Shown here one piece after another: positions 25,160 to 32,046 of a stretch of DNA of 64,000 nucleotides. Below the pieces are notes generated by a model. That model ran no database searches and was not told where the DNA came from. It was given only the letters and a program-made list of their open reading frames with translations. Made by a program: the position numbers and the translations under genes. The DNA comes from Ensifer canadensis (GTDB taxonomy: Bacteria > Pseudomonadota > Alphaproteobacteria > Rhizobiales > Rhizobiaceae), in contig NZ_CP083370.1 in assembly GCF_017488845.2 (NCBI RefSeq), positions 372,001 through 436,000 of the forward strand, in the 5' to 3' direction. Each line of letters opens with the position of its first letter. Within the stretch, counting starts at the first letter, position 1.

Positions 25160-25983
25160 CCGTCGTTCTCGAAGCGCGCAATCTGGTGCGCGACTACCAT
25201 ATCCCCGGCGGCCTGATAAAAAAGGCCAAGACCGTGCATGCGCTCAAGGGCGTGAGCTTCTCGGTCGAACAGGGCAAGACGCTGGCGATCGTCGGCGAAA
25301 GCGGCTGCGGCAAGTCAACGCTTGGCCGCATCCTGACGCTGATCGATCCGGCGACATCAGGCGACCTGCTGATCGATGGCAACAAGATCGACATCACCAA
25401 GGGTGACCTGACGCCGGAGATGCGCCGCAAGGTGCAGATCGTCTTCCAGAACCCCTATGGCTCGCTCAACCCGCGCCAGAAGATCGGCGACATCCTCACC
25501 GAACCGCTGATCATCAACACCAAGACGCCCGCCGACGAACGTCGCGAGCGAGCGATGGCGATGCTGAAGAAGGTCGGTCTCGACGAGCGGCACTACAATC
25601 GTTACCCGCACATGTTCTCCGGCGGCCAGCGCCAGCGTATCGCCATTGCGCGCGCGCTGATGCTCAACCCGAAGCTTCTGGTGCTGGACGAGCCGGTCTC
25701 GGCGCTCGACCTGTCGGTTCAGGCGCAAGTGCTGAACCTGCTCGCGGACCTGCAGGACGAGTTCCAACTGACCTACGTCTTCATCAGCCACGACCTCTCG
25801 GTGGTGCGCTATATCGCCGACGACGTGATGGTGATGTATTTCGGTGAGGCCGTCGAATACGGCAGCCGCGACGAAGTCTTCGCTGATCCCAAGCACAGCT
25901 ACACCAAGACGCTGTTTGCCGCGACGCCGCGCGCCGACGTTGCCAGCATCAAGGCACGGCTCGCCAAGAAACAGGCGGCCTGA
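25156..25983 (+). CDS. dppF: Dipeptide ABC transporter ATPase
   Basis: This 275-residue ATPase has Walker A GESGCGKSTLGR, Q-loop VFQNPYGSLNPRQ, signature FSGGQRQRIAIARAL, Walker B LLVLDEPVSALDLS and H-loop FISHDLSVVRYIA. It is the last gene of dppABCDF and overlaps dppD by ATGA. It pairs with DppD to power uptake. A mosaic repeat and a hairpin follow. Confidence 0.92.
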   Translation: MTVVLEARNLVRDYHIPGGLIKKAKTVHALKGVSFSVEQGKTLAIVGESGCGKSTLGRILTLIDPATSGDLLIDGNKIDITKGDLTPEMRRKVQIVFQNPYGSLNPRQKIGDILTEPLIINTKTPADERRERAMAMLKKVGLDERHYNRYPHMFSGGQRQRIAIARALMLNPKLLVLDEPVSALDLSVQAQVLNLLADLQDEFQLTYVFISHDLSVVRYIADDVMVMYFGEAVEYGSRDEVFADPKHSYTKTLFAATPRADVASIKARLAKKQAA

Positions 25984-26005
25984 GCCTTTCGGCGCCGTGT
26001 AACAA

Positions 26006-26100
26006 GAGCATTTCCAGGAAAAGTGCGGAGCGGTTTTCCGTCCGGAAGTGCGTAGGAGATGGAGCGTTTCCATGACTCTATCTAAAGTGGAAGCGCTCTA
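26006..26100 (-). repeat. Second-family mosaic repeat
   Basis: In reverse orientation: GAGCATTTCCAGGAAAAGTGCGGAGCGGTTTTCCGTCCGGAA, a spacer, then GAGCGTTTCC...GGAAGCGCTC. It lies directly behind the dpp operon. Confidence 0.75.
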
Positions 26101-26104
26101 ATAG

Positions 26105-26134
26105 GAGGCCGGGGAAAGAACGCCCCGGCTTCTT
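26105..26134 (+). terminator. Hairpin ending the dpp operon
   Basis: GGCCGGGG / CCCCGGCTTCTT forms a GC-rich stem (loop AAAGAACG) with a short T/C-rich tail, about 120 nt after dppF. Confidence 0.6.
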
Positions 26135-26254
26135 GGCCTTGCCGGGCCGATGGTGTAGAGCTTTCGCGCCGCCATTCACTTCTCGCCTTCCGGCGGCGGG
26201 CAGCCGCTTTTCGGTCGAACCATCAGCGTTCGACCCAACTTCAGGAACACGATC

Positions 26255-26602
26255 ATGGAAATCAAGCGTTTCGAAACCGGCCCCCGGATGAGCCAGGCCG
26301 TGGTTTACAACAACACCGTCTACCTCGCCGGCCAGGTCGGCAATGCCGGTGACGATGTCGTGACCCAGACGAAGCAGGCGCTTGCCGAAGTCGACCGTCT
26401 TCTGGCGCTCGCCGGCACCGACAAGACCCGCATTCTCTCGGCCACCATCTGGCTCGCGGACATGGCCGACTTCCCGAAGATGAACTCGGTCTGGGACGCC
26501 TGGGCACCGCAGGGCAACACCCCGGCACGCGCCACCGGCGAAGCCAAGCTTGCAACGCCGGAATACCTCGTCGAAGTAATCGTCGTCGCGGCCGCTGCCT
26601 AA
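26255..26602 (+). CDS. RidA/YjgF-family protein
   Basis: This 115-residue protein is of the YjgF/YER057c/UK114 type: AVVYNNTVYLAGQVG, then VDRLLALAGTDKTRILSATIWLADM (only part diagnostic) and the end PEYLVEVIVVAA. Canonical RidA hydrolyses reactive enamine/imine intermediates from PLP enzymes. The conserved catalytic Arg region here reads TPARATGEAKL, as in a non-RidA subfamily, so the substrate is uncertain. It is monocistronic, with AGGAAC before the ATG. Confidence 0.85.
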   Translation: MEIKRFETGPRMSQAVVYNNTVYLAGQVGNAGDDVVTQTKQALAEVDRLLALAGTDKTRILSATIWLADMADFPKMNSVWDAWAPQGNTPARATGEAKLATPEYLVEVIVVAAAA

Positions 26603-26603
26603 A

Positions 26604-26664
26604 GCATCTCTCGCAAAAATTGCGCGGCGCTGTTACGGTTCCGTCTAAACCGGAAACGCTTTAA
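26604..26664. repeat. Partial second-family mosaic repeat
   Basis: AGCATCTC...GCGGCGCTGT joined to TTCCGTCTAAACCGGAAACGCTTTAA looks like a recombinant of pieces of the two intergenic repeat families. Confidence 0.5.
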
Positions 26665-26708
26665 GGCGCTTGGCGAAGCCGAGAAGGCTTTGCGTGATGT
26701 TATCTTTC

Positions 26709-26744
26709 CGCCGCCGTGCCCAACGCACGGCGGCGTTTTCTTTT
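26709..26744 (+). terminator. Intrinsic terminator
   Basis: The perfect stem CGCCGCCGTGC / GCACGGCGGCG with loop CCAAC and the tail TTTTCTTTT terminates the RidA-family transcript. Confidence 0.85.
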
Positions 26745-26776
26745 GTCGCGACCGCCCCACCTGCGGCTCCCAGGCA

Positions 26777-26801
26777 GGAACCATTCGCCAGTCCGCACGT
26801 T
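26777..26801 (+). promoter_or_regulatory. EcfG/RpoE2-type promoter
   Basis: GGAAC and CGTT are separated by 16 nt, matching the general-stress sigma consensus of alphaproteobacteria (GGAAC-N16/17-CGTT). It lies 37 nt upstream of a small membrane protein start. Confidence 0.7.
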
Positions 26802-26837
26802 TACCTGTGGTTCCATAAAAAAACGGGAGGGCTGTCG

Positions 26838-27008
26838 ATGCTCTACTGGCTACCGCGGGTCTGCGTGGTTGCTTTTGCAGGTCTGTTGATCGGTTTTGGG
26901 TTCATCCCGCATACAGCCGTCGGCGTGGCGCACACATTGCTCATCATCGTCCTCGGCCTGGGGCTTCTGTCGCTGACCCTGCATGTGTTTCCGCCTGAAC
27001 GGCACTGA
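26838..27008 (+). CDS. Small membrane protein, 56 residues
   Basis: It starts MLYWLPRVCVV and has two hydrophobic helices (about 5-24 and 28-48) ending HVFPPERH. GGGAGG lies 7 nt before ATG 26838, and an EcfG-type promoter lies just upstream. I do not recognise a family beyond small stress-induced membrane proteins of rhizobia. The promoter argues that it is a real stress-regulated gene. Confidence 0.65.
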   Translation: MLYWLPRVCVVAFAGLLIGFGFIPHTAVGVAHTLLIIVLGLGLLSLTLHVFPPERH

Positions 27009-27021
27009 GTGATCCGGTCCG

Positions 27022-27179
27022 CAATTCAAAGTGCTACAGCGACCTTTGCGCGTCTAATAAGACGCGCGGCGCTGTAGAGCGTTTCCAGTTTGGACGGAGC
27101 CGCAGACGCACTCTATCTCTTTCCTTTTACGTATTTCCTGACGGAAAACCGTTTCGCACTTTTCCTCGAAAATGCTCTA
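27022..27179 (+). repeat. Compound repeat: half RIME1 fused to second-family mosaic element
   Basis: ATTCAAAGTGCTACAGCGACC...GGCGCTGTA (the right half of RIME1, 27022-27076) runs without a gap into GAGCGTTTCCAGTTTGGACGG...GAAAATGCTC (27077-27179). Confidence 0.82.
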
Positions 27180-27215
27180 GGCGTGACGCATGACAAACAA
27201 CGGCGAGGGACGGCA

Positions 27216-28346
27216 TTGGACACATCCGGGCACACGGCTGCTTACTACAAGCTGAAGCGCATCGCCGAGGAGGAAAAGGCCTCGGTCGAGGCGGCACTTC
27301 CCGCCGAGCCGAAGCGGGACGGCATCGACCTGATGGTGGCCTGGAGCATCATCGGCCTCTTCGTGATCGCCGGCTCAGCCGCCGTCTACTCGATGGAAAC
27401 GATCCTGATGCCGATCACGCTCGCCGTCGTCGTCGGCATCGTGCTCGGACGCGCGGCCGACAGCCTGGCAAAGTTCGGCCTGCCGCCGATCATGGGTGGG
27501 CTGCTGCTGGCACTGTTCTTCGTGCTTGGGCTCGCCTCGGTGGTCAGCGCCCTGCTCGGACCAATGACGGACTTGGCGCAAAAGGCACCGGCCCTGGCGG
27601 AGGGGGTCGTCGAACGTGTGTTACCCTTCATCGAGCGTTTCGAATGGCTGCGCCTGGCGGTGGCGCGAGGAACCGGCAACGGAGCCCTTGCCGACACCGT
27701 CATGAAGAACGCTGGTCCGGTTCTCGGCGTTGTCGCCGCCGGGCTGACGCCGGCCCTGGTCCAGACGCTGATTTTCCTTGCAGCACTCGGGCTCTTCCTG
27801 CTGGGTCGCCTGCATCTGCGCAGGACCATCATCCTTGCCTTCAACAGCCGGGAGCGACGTCTGAGCACGATCCGGATCATGAACGCGATCGAAACCGCAC
27901 TGGCGCAGTATTTTTCGATCGCGAGCCTAATCTATCTGGCGCTCGGCGTCGTCACCATGCTCATCGCGCTGGTCGGCGGCCTGGCCATGCCACCGCTCTG
28001 GGGGTTGTTTGCCTTCGTCTCCAGCTTCATACCCTATCTCGGCGTGACCATGATGACGCTGGCCCTGCTCGTCGGCGGGCTGATGACGCACGAAGCCATC
28101 CTCCTGGCGCTGGCGCCGGCGGCCGTCTTTTTCGTCGTGCATCTGGTCATGGAAAATCTGGTGATCCCGTCGATCCTGGGCAACAGGCTCGAAGTCAACC
28201 CGTTCCTCGTCTTCGTCGCCATCATCTTCTGGACATGGATGTGGGGCGCGGTCGGCGCGATGCTGGCGCTGCCGTTGTCGCTGATCGCCATGACGATCTT
28301 CGAGGAGGTGCGCGAGCAGCAGCCGGAACGGCAGCTGCCGGCCTAA
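27216..28346 (+). CDS. AI-2E family (YdiK/PerM-like) transporter
   Basis: This protein of about 376 residues has a cytoplasmic N-terminus and about eight hydrophobic helices, with family motifs around LGVVTMLIALVGGLAMPPLWG and VIPSILGNRLEVNPFLVFV. Members export small molecules or ions; the name AI-2E comes from a debated role in autoinducer-2 export. I place the start at TTG 27216 because GAGGGA precedes it by 5 nt. The in-frame sequence further upstream is the mosaic repeat and so is unlikely to be coding. Confidence 0.8.
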   Translation: MDTSGHTAAYYKLKRIAEEEKASVEAALPAEPKRDGIDLMVAWSIIGLFVIAGSAAVYSMETILMPITLAVVVGIVLGRAADSLAKFGLPPIMGGLLLALFFVLGLASVVSALLGPMTDLAQKAPALAEGVVERVLPFIERFEWLRLAVARGTGNGALADTVMKNAGPVLGVVAAGLTPALVQTLIFLAALGLFLLGRLHLRRTIILAFNSRERRLSTIRIMNAIETALAQYFSIASLIYLALGVVTMLIALVGGLAMPPLWGLFAFVSSFIPYLGVTMMTLALLVGGLMTHEAILLALAPAAVFFVVHLVMENLVIPSILGNRLEVNPFLVFVAIIFWTWMWGAVGAMLALPLSLIAMTIFEEVREQQPERQLPA

Positions 28347-28357
28347 GGCGTGTGCGC

Positions 28358-29155
28358 TTATCCGCGTGTCGAGCGGGCGTGTTCGTCGAAGAACAGGGCC
28401 TGGCTGATCAGCGCCTTGACCATGTCCGGGTTGAACGGCTTGGTCACGAGGAAGGCGGGCTCCGGCCGCTTGCCTGTCAGCAGCCGCTCGGGGAAGGCGG
28501 TGATGAAGATCACCGGTACCGCCGCATCCTTCAGGATCTCGTTGACCGCGTCGATACCGGAGCTGCCGTCGGCCAGCTGTATGTCGGCGAGAACCATCTT
28601 CGGCGCCGTCTTGCGGTAAAGATCCAGCGCTTCCTTATGCGTGCGGGCAATGCCGGTCACGCGATGGCCGAGGCTCGTCACCATATCTTCGATATCGAGC
28701 GCAATCAGCGGCTCATCCTCGATGATCAGGACTTCGGTTGCCACCTGGCGCGAAATGTCTTCCGAGGCCACCGTCAGCAGCTTGGAAAACGCCGCCTGGC
28801 TCTGCCCCATGATCTCGGCGGCATCGGCAATCGAGAAACCTTCGACCGAAACGAGCAGAAAGGCCTGCCGTGCCGCGGGCGCGATCAGCGAAAGATTGGC
28901 GGCAGCCTGCTGTTCCCAGGCGAATGGAGAGACGTTCTCCGTCCGGTCGACGGAGACTTTCTCGAACAGCGAGCAGAACAGCTTGTAGAGGGAAATGCGG
29001 TCGTTGGAACCCTCCGGGAAAAGGCTGATGTCCTCGATCAATGCTTCCAGAATTGCAGCCACATAACCGTCTCCGGCCGCCTGCGAACCGGTCACGGCGC
29101 GGGAGTAACGGCGGAGAAAGGGAAGGTGTGGTGCAATACGGGTCGAAAGTGACAT
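28358..29155 (-). CDS. rsiB2: PhyR/RsiB-type general stress response regulator
   Basis: This 265-residue protein has a sigma-factor-like N-terminal half (about 1-125; sigma-2-like then sigma-4-like, AARQAFLLVSVEGFSIADAA) and a C-terminal receiver domain (VLIIEDEPLIALDIEDMV, phosphoacceptor Asp in VLADIQLADGS, Lys in VTKPFNPD). When phosphorylated, PhyR proteins bind NepR and release the sigma factor EcfG/RpoE2. ATG 29155 has AAGGAAG upstream. It is divergent from a nepR-type gene. By position it corresponds to S. meliloti rsiB2 as I remember it; rpoE2 itself is not in this window. Confidence 0.88.
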   Translation of the reverse strand: MSLSTRIAPHLPFLRRYSRAVTGSQAAGDGYVAAILEALIEDISLFPEGSNDRISLYKLFCSLFEKVSVDRTENVSPFAWEQQAAANLSLIAPAARQAFLLVSVEGFSIADAAEIMGQSQAAFSKLLTVASEDISRQVATEVLIIEDEPLIALDIEDMVTSLGHRVTGIARTHKEALDLYRKTAPKMVLADIQLADGSSGIDAVNEILKDAAVPVIFITAFPERLLTGKRPEPAFLVTKPFNPDMVKALISQALFFDEHARSTRG

Positions 29156-29319
29156 CAAGTACTTCCTTGGGTCTGATGTGATTCGCTTGTTTTCTGAGGA
29201 CAATGAGCATCCTGCGAAAGACGTGAATGTTTTGAACACGTTTTTCGGCCTATGGGAAGCTGGCAACAGCGATGCGTGCTCGAGGTGTTTCGAGCGCTGT
29301 CTGGCTTAGGGGTTGTGGG

Positions 29320-29544
29320 ATGGAGCATCCTGTGGACGAGCGTGGCGTAGGGGAAGAGGAAACGGCGAAGGCTGCGAGAGGCTCAGATCCGAACGGCTTG
29401 ATCGGCTCGAAGCTGAAGGCGCTCTACCGCGCGATCGAGCAGGAGCCGGTGCCTGACCTTTTCATCGACCTTCTGCAAAAGCTGGATGACGCCGAGGCGC
29501 TTGCAGCGCCGCGCGTCAAACAGGACGCACAAACGACGCGGTAA
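29320..29544 (+). CDS. rsiA2: NepR-type anti-sigma factor
   Basis: This 74-residue protein has the NepR helix pair IGSKLKALYRAIEQEPVPDL...LLQKLDDAE (about 30-58). NepR proteins hold the general-stress sigma factor inactive until PhyR captures them. ATG 29320 with AGGGG upstream is preferred to an earlier in-frame ATG. The last 13 or so residues and the stop codon are encoded by a degraded RIME element, so the tail is a recent addition. The gene is divergent from the PhyR-type gene, with 164 nt between starts. Confidence 0.85.
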   Translation: MEHPVDERGVGEEETAKAARGSDPNGLIGSKLKALYRAIEQEPVPDLFIDLLQKLDDAEALAAPRVKQDAQTTR

Positions 29545-29574
29545 CACTTTAAACCTGCTGCAATTATGCAGTAG
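29503..29574 (-). repeat. Degraded RIME1-like element overlapping the nepR 3' end
   Basis: CAGCGCCGCGCGTCAAACAGGACGCACAAACGACGCGGTAACACTTTAAACCTGCTGC keeps the order of a reverse RIME1, but the final palindrome has collapsed to GCTGCAATTATGCAGTAG. The coding frame of the anti-sigma gene runs through its first 42 bases. Confidence 0.7.
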
Positions 29575-29667
29575 CCGTGCCGACGAAAAAGTTCTCCCCG
29601 AGTTGTAAGCGCAAGACATGAGAAACGGGCCGAAGCCCGCTTCCCTGGACCTCTTGACGTTTGCGCC

Positions 29668-29916
29668 TTAGCAGGCGGCCTCGTAGCGGCGGCCGTAGCG
29701 GTCGCGATAGATGCAACGTCCCGGCTCATTGGCATTGCCAACGAGCGCGCCGGCGACACCGCCGATGGCGGCACCGACCGCAGCACCTCTGACATTGCCC
29801 GTGGCTGCACCGCCGATGATTGCGCCGCCGGTCGCGCCGATCGCCGCGCCCTTCTCCGTTTGCGTGCATGCCGCCAAGGGGAGGATCAGGCTTGCTACGA
29901 TAAGTATCTTCTTCAT
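29668..29916 (-). CDS. Glycine-zipper lipoprotein
   Basis: This 82-residue protein has a lipoprotein signal peptide MKKILIVASLILPLAAC (lipobox LAAC, Cys17), then a glycine zipper of GAAIGATGGAIIGGAA type (about 23-61), and a short C-terminal CIYRDRYGRRYEAAC with two further cysteines. It is of the 17-kDa surface antigen/SlyB-like type and is probably outer-membrane anchored. The start overlaps the stop of a possible small upstream ORF by ATGA, and an EcfG-type promoter lies further upstream. Confidence 0.82.
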   Translation of the reverse strand: MKKILIVASLILPLAACTQTEKGAAIGATGGAIIGGAATGNVRGAAVGAAIGGVAGALVGNANEPGRCIYRDRYGRRYEAAC

Positions 29917-30038
29917 GACGCGTTCCTATCCGAGGTTTGCTTTGTTGAACATTGAAGGATGCATTCGGCCGAGACCGGTTGCGGGGGACTGATGACGAAC
30001 AGAATGACGACAATGAGGCCGTTCGCCAAAGCGAACAC
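29913..30038 (-). CDS. Possible small secreted or membrane peptide coupled to the lipoprotein gene
   Basis: A GTG-initiated frame of 41 residues reads VFALANGLIVVILFVISP then a cleavage-like PVSAEC and a short Cys-containing tail. It looks like a signal peptide plus a very short mature part. Its TGA overlaps the ATG of the lipoprotein gene. Upstream, a different frame with a better start (ATG 30126, AAGGGAGA before it, MSGADPTVASIPKVVK...) leads into the same region, so the true gene may be a 66-70 residue protein interrupted by one frameshift near 30062. An EcfG-type promoter at 30179-30204 would serve either form. Confidence 0.4.
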   Translation of the reverse strand: MFALANGLIVVILFVISPPQPVSAECILQCSTKQTSDRNAS

Positions 30039-30178
30039 GCCTTGCCGACGCCAGCCCTGACCCTGGCTTCGCGCCTATCTTAACCACCTTTGGAATGCTC
30101 GCAACGGTCGGATCCGCACCGCTCATCAATGTCTCCCTTGTGGTATCGCCACGGGTGCGGCGCTTGTTATTGCTGTGG

Positions 30179-30204
30179 AAACGACGATCACGCCGATTTG
30201 TTCC
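30179..30204 (-). promoter_or_regulatory. EcfG/RpoE2-type promoter
   Basis: On the minus strand GGAAC and CGTTT are separated by 16 nt. It would drive the small ORF and the glycine-zipper lipoprotein gene. Confidence 0.65.
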
Positions 30205-30383
30205 ATTGGGCAAATTCTTCCCAGACCTGTCGTCGATCCGGGGATTTGAAGGGCCGCCAGCGGCAATTGCTCCGACGTGCGCCTGCGACCTGTTTCGCCA
30301 GCCGCAACCATCGCGCTGGGCATGAAATACCGCGTCGAGTGCTCGCTCCAGCGAAGGCATCGACGAAATTTGATTCGGCCCAT

Positions 30384-30409
30384 GGAACTTCGCGCCGTTC
30401 ATAACCGTT
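30384..30409 (+). promoter_or_regulatory. EcfG/RpoE2-type promoter
   Basis: GGAAC and CGTT are separated by 17 nt, 35 nt upstream of the ATG at 30444. Confidence 0.7.
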
Positions 30410-30443
30410 TGCTGTTCACGTTTTTGATGGAAGGAGCATGCGG

Positions 30444-30767
30444 ATGGAACATATCGCTGCCATCATGGTCCTCGTCGGTTGCATGCAGGGCGACGCCGCC
30501 TGCCGTGAAGTCCCGACACCGGTCGTCGGTTTTGAGACTGTCGAGGAATTTCATGAATTGCTTTCGCCGTCGATCGAGGAGGTCGGCAAGGCGTTCAAGA
30601 GCGCCTATGGCAAATGTGCCGAAGTCGATCCCGCCCTGTTTGTCGAGGATGCGACGATAGAATGGTGGATCACGCCTTCGCGTCAGCTTGAAGTCAATGT
30701 GATCGCTGACGACGGCACCTACGCTGTTGCTGCCCGCACGGACGACAAGCCGAAGTTCCGCAACTAA
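30444..30767 (+). CDS. Hypothetical secreted protein, 107 residues
   Basis: It begins MEHIAAIMVLVGCMQGDAAC. The short hydrophobic N-terminus may be a signal peptide, but it is unusually brief. The remaining sequence has VGFETVEEFHELLSPSIEEV and two further Cys. I do not recognise a named family. ATG 30444 is preferred to 30438 because AAGGAG at 30431-30436 is then 7 nt away. A clear EcfG-type promoter precedes it, so stress induction is expected. Confidence 0.65.
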   Translation: MEHIAAIMVLVGCMQGDAACREVPTPVVGFETVEEFHELLSPSIEEVGKAFKSAYGKCAEVDPALFVEDATIEWWITPSRQLEVNVIADDGTYAVAARTDDKPKFRN

Positions 30768-30803
30768 AGCATCTCCAGGAAAAGTGCGAAGCGATTCTCC
30801 GTC
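30768..30803. repeat. Fragment of second-family mosaic repeat
   Basis: AGCATCTCCAGGAAAAGTGC and AAGCGATTCTCCGTC correspond to one arm of the repeat at 26006. It begins one base after the preceding stop codon. Confidence 0.55.
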
Positions 30804-30825
30804 GCCGCGCTGAAAGGATCAAGGC

Positions 30826-31023
30826 ATGAACTGGGACATCATTCAGGGCAAATGGGCGGAGTTGAAGGGCAAGGCTCAGATCGAATGGGGCAAGCTGACC
30901 AATGACGATCTCGATGTCATCGACGGGCGGCGCAAGGAACTTGCCGGCCGTATCCAGGCCCGCTACGGCATCGCCCGCGATGAAGCCGAACGCCAGATCG
31001 ACGACTGGGCTTCCCGCCACTGA
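30826..31023 (+). CDS. CsbD-family stress protein
   Basis: This 65-residue protein is MNWDIIQGKWAELKGKAQIE followed by WGKLTNDDLDVIDGRRKEL (family signature) and a charged helix. CsbD-like proteins are abundant general-stress proteins of unknown mechanism. GAAAGGATC precedes ATG 30826. No good EcfG promoter is visible in the 58-nt gap, so it may be co-transcribed with the gene at 30444, whose promoter is EcfG-type. Confidence 0.88.
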   Translation: MNWDIIQGKWAELKGKAQIEWGKLTNDDLDVIDGRRKELAGRIQARYGIARDEAERQIDDWASRH

Positions 31024-31049
31024 GAGGCGAACCCGACCGAGCCGAAAGG

Positions 31050-31100
31050 CCAAAAGCAAACGCCGCCGTGGTGATCGACCGTCGCGGCGTTTGCTTTTGG
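31050..31100 (+). terminator. Strong terminator hairpin after the CsbD gene
   Basis: A perfect 17-bp inverted repeat (CCAAAAGCAAACGCCGC at 31050-31066 and its complement at 31084-31100) is followed by TTTTTG. The A/T-rich ends make it usable in both directions. Confidence 0.88.
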
Positions 31101-31111
31101 TTTTTGAGCCC

Positions 31112-31216
31112 CCACAGCCCCGCGCGTCTTATTAGACGCGCAAGGGTCGCTGTAGCACTTTGAATTGCTGCATGTTTTTATCCTTAATCGAATAGGATTT
31201 AAGGAAACAGGCAGTA
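31112..31216 (-). repeat. RIME1-like element
   Basis: This complete reverse-orientation copy reads ACAGCCCCGCGCGTC...GACGCGC, GTCGCTGTAGCACTTTGAATTGC, then TGCATGTTTTTATCCTTAA...TTAAGGAAACAGGCAG. Confidence 0.88.
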
Positions 31217-31238
31217 GCGGAAGAACGGCGCTGCGCAA

Positions 31239-31433
31239 TTATCTCTTCGGTTTCGGCTCGGTCTTTTTCAGTTTTTCGAGAAGATTGTTTAAGTTCTGGC
31301 TCGGTTTGTCTGTGTTGTGCGCGTAGAGATCACGCATCGTTCTACCGATGTGAAGATTACTGTCCGGCGTTTCGGCGTTTCGGTGCGCTGTTTCAGCTGC
31401 GGACTTCCAAATATGTGACATTGGCATCTTCAT
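31239..31433 (-). CDS. Second NepR-like small protein
   Basis: This 64-residue, Lys-rich and Asn-rich protein aligns by eye to the neighbouring NepR over the whole sigma-binding helix pair. IGRTMRDLYAHNTDKP and IGSKLKALYRAIEQEP match in spacing and hydrophobic pattern, followed by NNLLEKLK versus IDLLQKLD. The PVPD motif is replaced by PSQN with one residue fewer. No strong RBS is seen; GCGGG lies upstream of ATG 31433. A near-perfect EcfG-type promoter 30 nt upstream supports expression. It could be a diverged anti-sigma factor, a PhyR decoy or a relic. Confidence 0.6.
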   Translation of the reverse strand: MKMPMSHIWKSAAETAHRNAETPDSNLHIGRTMRDLYAHNTDKPSQNLNNLLEKLKKTEPKPKR

Positions 31434-31462
31434 GTCGAACCCGCTTCATTCCTTGAGGGAAC

Positions 31463-31487
31463 AACGTAAGACTATCACGAAGGTTCC
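31463..31487 (-). promoter_or_regulatory. EcfG/RpoE2-type promoter of the NepR-like gene
   Basis: On the minus strand GGAAC, 16 nt, then CGTTG, ending 30 nt upstream of the start codon. A NepR-like gene under the sigma factor it may inhibit would form a negative feedback loop. Confidence 0.7.
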
Positions 31488-31603
31488 TGGCGAATTTCGC
31501 CTCGGCTGTGCCAAATCGAGACTGTTTTGGCGATCATGGTTAACAGATGGTTTCGAACCTCCGGGGCGGGATTGAAGATTTCATCGTTGCTTGCGTCGGT
31601 GCT

Positions 31604-31629
31604 GGAACAAAATAGGCGGTCATGACGTT
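31604..31629 (+). promoter_or_regulatory. EcfG/RpoE2-type promoter
   Basis: GGAAC, 17 nt, CGTTT, 34 nt upstream of the UPF0391 start. Confidence 0.75.
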
Positions 31630-31662
31630 TCATTTCCAGCGACGCATACAAGGAGATATCCT

Positions 31663-31827
31663 ATGCTTTACTACGCTCTCGTCTTTCTGGTAGTAGCAAT
31701 TATCGCAGGTGTACTTGGTTTTGGCGGTATTGCCGGTGCTTCCGCAGGTATTGCACAGATCCTGTTCTTCCTATTCCTCGCCTTCCTGGTGATCTCGCTG
31801 GTCGTGGGGCTCATGCGCAGAACCTGA
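31663..31827 (+). CDS. UPF0391/DUF1328 small membrane protein
   Basis: This 54-residue protein [20 protein letters not shown] then [16 protein letters not shown] is the usual YtjA/UPF0391 sequence, with two transmembrane helices in the inner membrane. The role is unknown, but members are often stress-induced. ATG 31663 has AAGGAGAT upstream, and an EcfG-type promoter precedes it. Confidence 0.88.
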   Translation: MLYYALVFLVVAIIAGVLGFGGIAGASAGIAQILFFLFLAFLVISLVVGLMRRT

Positions 31828-31839
31828 TCCAGGCGCTGG

Positions 31840-31906
31840 TAACGCATTAAACCTGCTGCATAATTATCTGCTTAAATCGATTCAGCTTTAAGGATTTATG
31901 CAGTAG
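31840..31906 (-). repeat. Half RIME1-like element
   Basis: Only the TTTAAAC-linker and the CTGCATAATT...GGATTTATGCAG palindrome are present; the GCGCGTC palindrome is missing. It belongs to the same subtype as 3480, 49178 and 53257. Confidence 0.7.
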
Positions 31907-31916
31907 GAAATCAACA

Positions 31917-31948
31917 AGGGACGAATGTCGAAAGACTTCGTCCCTTTC
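31917..31948 (+). terminator. Intrinsic terminator
   Basis: GGGACGAA(T)GTC / GACTTCGTCCCTTTC forms a strong hairpin with a short T tail. Confidence 0.65.
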
Positions 31949-32046
31949 GCATGTCGCGATGCTCCGGTTACATCCCTTGCCCTCCCAGGTGTGCTTGGCT
32001 ATTCATGCCGAAACGGATCTGACGCGCACCAAGGAATGCGGAACAC

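Noticed and set aside
27644..29152. 502-residue plus-strand frame across the transporter gene and the PhyR-type gene
   Set aside because: It spans two real genes in wrong frames; no domain.
28350..29320. EcfG-type promoter for the PhyR/NepR pair themselves
   Set aside because: I found no GGAAC/CGTT pair with correct spacing in the 164-nt divergent gap.
30768..30803. GGAAA-N17-CGTC before the CsbD gene as a seventh stress promoter
   Set aside because: The match is poor (GGAAA, CGTC) and the sequence is simply an arm of the second-family repeat.
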